Origin: B33-G16 sp964611035
Lineage (GTDB): Bacteria > Desulfobacterota > DSM-4660 > Desulfatiglandales > B25-G16
Direction of reading: 5' to 3'
Length of the DNA stretch: 64,000 nt
Assembly: GCA_964611035.1 (NCBI GenBank)
Contig: CAZSWT010000005.1
Span: 28,441 to 92,440, forward strand
In this document: positions 62,444-64,000 of the stretch, piece after piece
Layout: each line of letters begins with the position of its first letter
Numbering within the stretch: position 1 is the stretch's first letter
The notes under the pieces: generated by a model
What the model was told of the DNA's origin: nothing
Databases searched by the model: none
Seen by the model: the letters and a program-made list of their open reading frames with translations, nothing else
Translations under genes and position numbers: made by a program

Positions 62444-63600
62444 TATAATTCTATCTTACTCAACTGCTCTAAAACATAGTCCCTGATCTGGGAAGCTTTC
62501 GGCAGGGCTTGGAGTAAATGTCCTTTAGAGATAAAGGGGACCAAGATTTCTTCTTCAACACCTCCGCATGAACACCTTCCTGGACTTTCTTTCGCAGGGC
62601 AAACCCTTGTATTAAAACACTCCTTACATCTAAAAATCCGCTTAGAACCTGACATCTTTCCCCTTTTGGCTACAGGATGACCATCTATCTCTATGATATC
62701 CATAGAAAAGTCCACTACCGGCGCATTGCTTATCGCAGTTCCAACACCATAGGCATCTGCTACTGGATTATAGCTTTCGATACCTTTTTCGTTAATACCA
62801 CCACTTAGAAAAATCTTTACATCGCTATATCCCCTGAGATCAAGCTCCCATCTTACCTCTTTCATAATCTCCAAAAAATCCCCTCTTCTGCTTTGTGGTG
62901 TATCAAGCCTGACAGCATAAAGTTTATCACCCAACCCCTCTGCTACATTAAGCGCCTCTATCTTTTCGTCATTAAAGGTGTCTATCAGGCTTACCCTCTT
63001 CACTTTTGGCTCGATTACCTCATCAAATGCCTTTGTGGCCTTTACAGTATCCCCCATAATCAAAATGAGCGCATGAGGCATTGTCCCTACCGGCTCTTTT
63101 CCAATTAGTTTTGCTCCGAGACTAACAGATACCCCGTCGCAACCCCCGATATATGCATTTCTCTCTACCAAGGGGGCTATTGTGGGGTGCATCCTGCGAG
63201 CGCCAAAACTTATTACCTCTTTCCTGCCAGCTGCCTTTTTACACCTGGCAGCCATTGTAGCTATGCCAGATGCCTGACATATAAGACCAAGAAGTGTTGT
63301 CTCATATTGGCCAAAGTCAAGATACCTTCCGGTTATTTCCATTACAGGCTGCAGAGTGCCAAATATGGTTCCCTCCTTCATCATCCTGACATCAACGGGG
63401 AGCTCTTTTAATACTTCAGCGCATTCCTCAACCCCTGCAAGAACTGCCCAGGGCCAGTTTGATGGGAGAACATGAGCCATAAACTCTGCCTTCACATGCA
63501 AATCTATCCCTTTGGCTTCTAAGATCTTCTTTGTTCTCTCAAAATAGATATCAGTAACTTGTCCTTCTTTAATCTCTTTCCAAGTTGCTGTATGCGGCAC
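62443..63600 (-). CDS. Nicotinate phosphoribosyltransferase
   Basis: This enzyme makes nicotinate mononucleotide in NAD salvage. The 385-aa protein has NAPRTase features FGARRMHPTIAPLVERNAYIGG (about residues 132-153), GTMPHALIL, DTFNDE and FLSGGINEKGIE. It is the shorter archaeal-like form and carries a C-terminal Cys-rich extension (CKECFNTRVC, then CSCGG, about 325-347), a probable zinc site. The TAG stop lies at the junction with repeat E2. With nadB at 45 kb it implies both synthesis and salvage of NAD. Confidence 0.88.
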   Translation of the reverse strand: MPHTATWKEIKEGQVTDIYFERTKKILEAKGIDLHVKAEFMAHVLPSNWPWAVLAGVEECAEVLKELPVDVRMMKEGTIFGTLQPVMEITGRYLDFGQYETTLLGLICQASGIATMAARCKKAAGRKEVISFGARRMHPTIAPLVERNAYIGGCDGVSVSLGAKLIGKEPVGTMPHALILIMGDTVKATKAFDEVIEPKVKRVSLIDTFNDEKIEALNVAEGLGDKLYAVRLDTPQSRRGDFLEIMKEVRWELDLRGYSDVKIFLSGGINEKGIESYNPVADAYGVGTAISNAPVVDFSMDIIEIDGHPVAKRGKMSGSKRIFRCKECFNTRVCPAKESPGRCSCGGVEEEILVPFISKGHLLQALPKASQIRDYVLEQLSKIEL

Positions 63601-64000
63601 GATTGGGTTTCCTCATTGATACAAATATAATTCAAAGCTTCAACAGCTATGCATTTAACTAAGATAACTATACTTTTTTAGTTACATTTACCATATATTC
63701 TACAAGTTTTCCAAAAATAAATTTTTCTTCTTCTCCTCGATTAGTTAAATAATCTATTTGTTAGGAGTTTTGAATTTAGTTAGTCATATTTTTTTGTTTA
63801 AATCTAATCGAATTTTCTTGACAATAACGAAATGATTATTTTAACCTTTTTGTAGACAATAGACCGTTTTTGCTCTAATAATCAAAAATGGCTTATTGCT
63901 AAGCGATGCCAATGCCTTCTTGCTTGCTACCAAATTATGATTTGAATATTCTATGCCTATCCGGTTAGCACAGGTTCATCTGATTTCGCGGGATTCGTAT
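63601..64000. other. Right-edge AT-rich DNA without a recognisable gene
   Basis: No ORF of note is present. TTGACA at about 63819 followed by AT-rich DNA could be part of a promoter reading off the right edge, but no clear -10 or gene is visible. The upstream region of the nicotinate phosphoribosyltransferase gene is included here. Confidence 0.3.

Overview
The window is a compact, AT-rich chromosomal segment from a Gram-negative anaerobe. The best guess is Desulfobacterota (former Deltaproteobacteria), inferred from gene content only. It encodes outer-membrane machinery (Tol-Pal, LptD/LptE, TonB systems, PilMNOPQ, Wza/Wzc) together with oxygen-sensitive enzymes: the glycyl-radical ribonucleotide reductase NrdD/NrdG and a Qrc-type membrane menaquinone reductase typical of sulfate reducers and their relatives. 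No ribosomal RNA, CRISPR array, phage or intact transposase gene is visible. One tRNA (Thr, anticodon CGT) is present.

Layout. 0-2.5 kb: a TonB-dependent receptor behind a structured leader. 2.6-6.6 kb: nrdD-nrdG preceded by a tandem NrdR-box pair, then a universal stress protein. 6.6-8.3 kb: pyrF, tRNA-Thr and a J-domain protein. 8.4-13.7 kb: tolQRAB-pal-cpoB. 14-21.7 kb: a NamZ-like protein, folC, lptE, a small lipoprotein, lptD and lgt. 22-23.8 kb: an RlmD-type methyltransferase and rpsU. 24.1-29.4 kb: a cobalamin riboswitch with a terminator/antiterminator platform, followed by btuF-btuC-btuD-exbB-exbD-tonB, a B12-uptake operon with its own energising complex. 29.5-38.1 kb: an exopolysaccharide cluster (O-antigen ligase/polymerase, small secreted helical protein, beta-barrel, Wza, Wzc tyrosine kinase) ending in a broken CpsB-type phosphatase. 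38.1-39.1 kb: a lipoprotein with a 129-bp tandem repeat and a LytR_C-like domain. 39.4-44.7 kb: qrcABCD plus an extra 62-aa membrane ORF. 44.9-47.5 kb: nadB and a HAD hydrolase. 47.5-52.8 kb: xre-pilMNOPQ on the minus strand. 53.2-58.7 kb: lepB, a NusG-like antiterminator, a TolC-family protein, purB and a membrane protein. 59-63.6 kb: an RNB-family ribonuclease, a small membrane protein, a KptA-like protein that lacks the catalytic Arg-His pair, and a nicotinate phosphoribosyltransferase.

The least expected content is in the intergenic DNA. At least three elements of about 290-325 bp (20.4, 27.9 and 56.1 kb) share a nested-palindrome plan: terminal inverted repeats, a conserved arm with a T7/A7 run, then a middle arm that differs in each copy but is still self-complementary. 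The 20.4-kb copy is bounded by a perfect 8-bp direct repeat, as expected for a target-site duplication. A second family (23.8 and 62.2 kb) and smaller inverted-repeat elements (5.9 and 53.9 kb) have related GTAAC-type termini, and several begin at or within 10 nt of a stop codon. I read these as non-autonomous mobile palindromes mobilised by an enzyme outside the window. All functional assignments come from reading motifs by eye; no database search was run.
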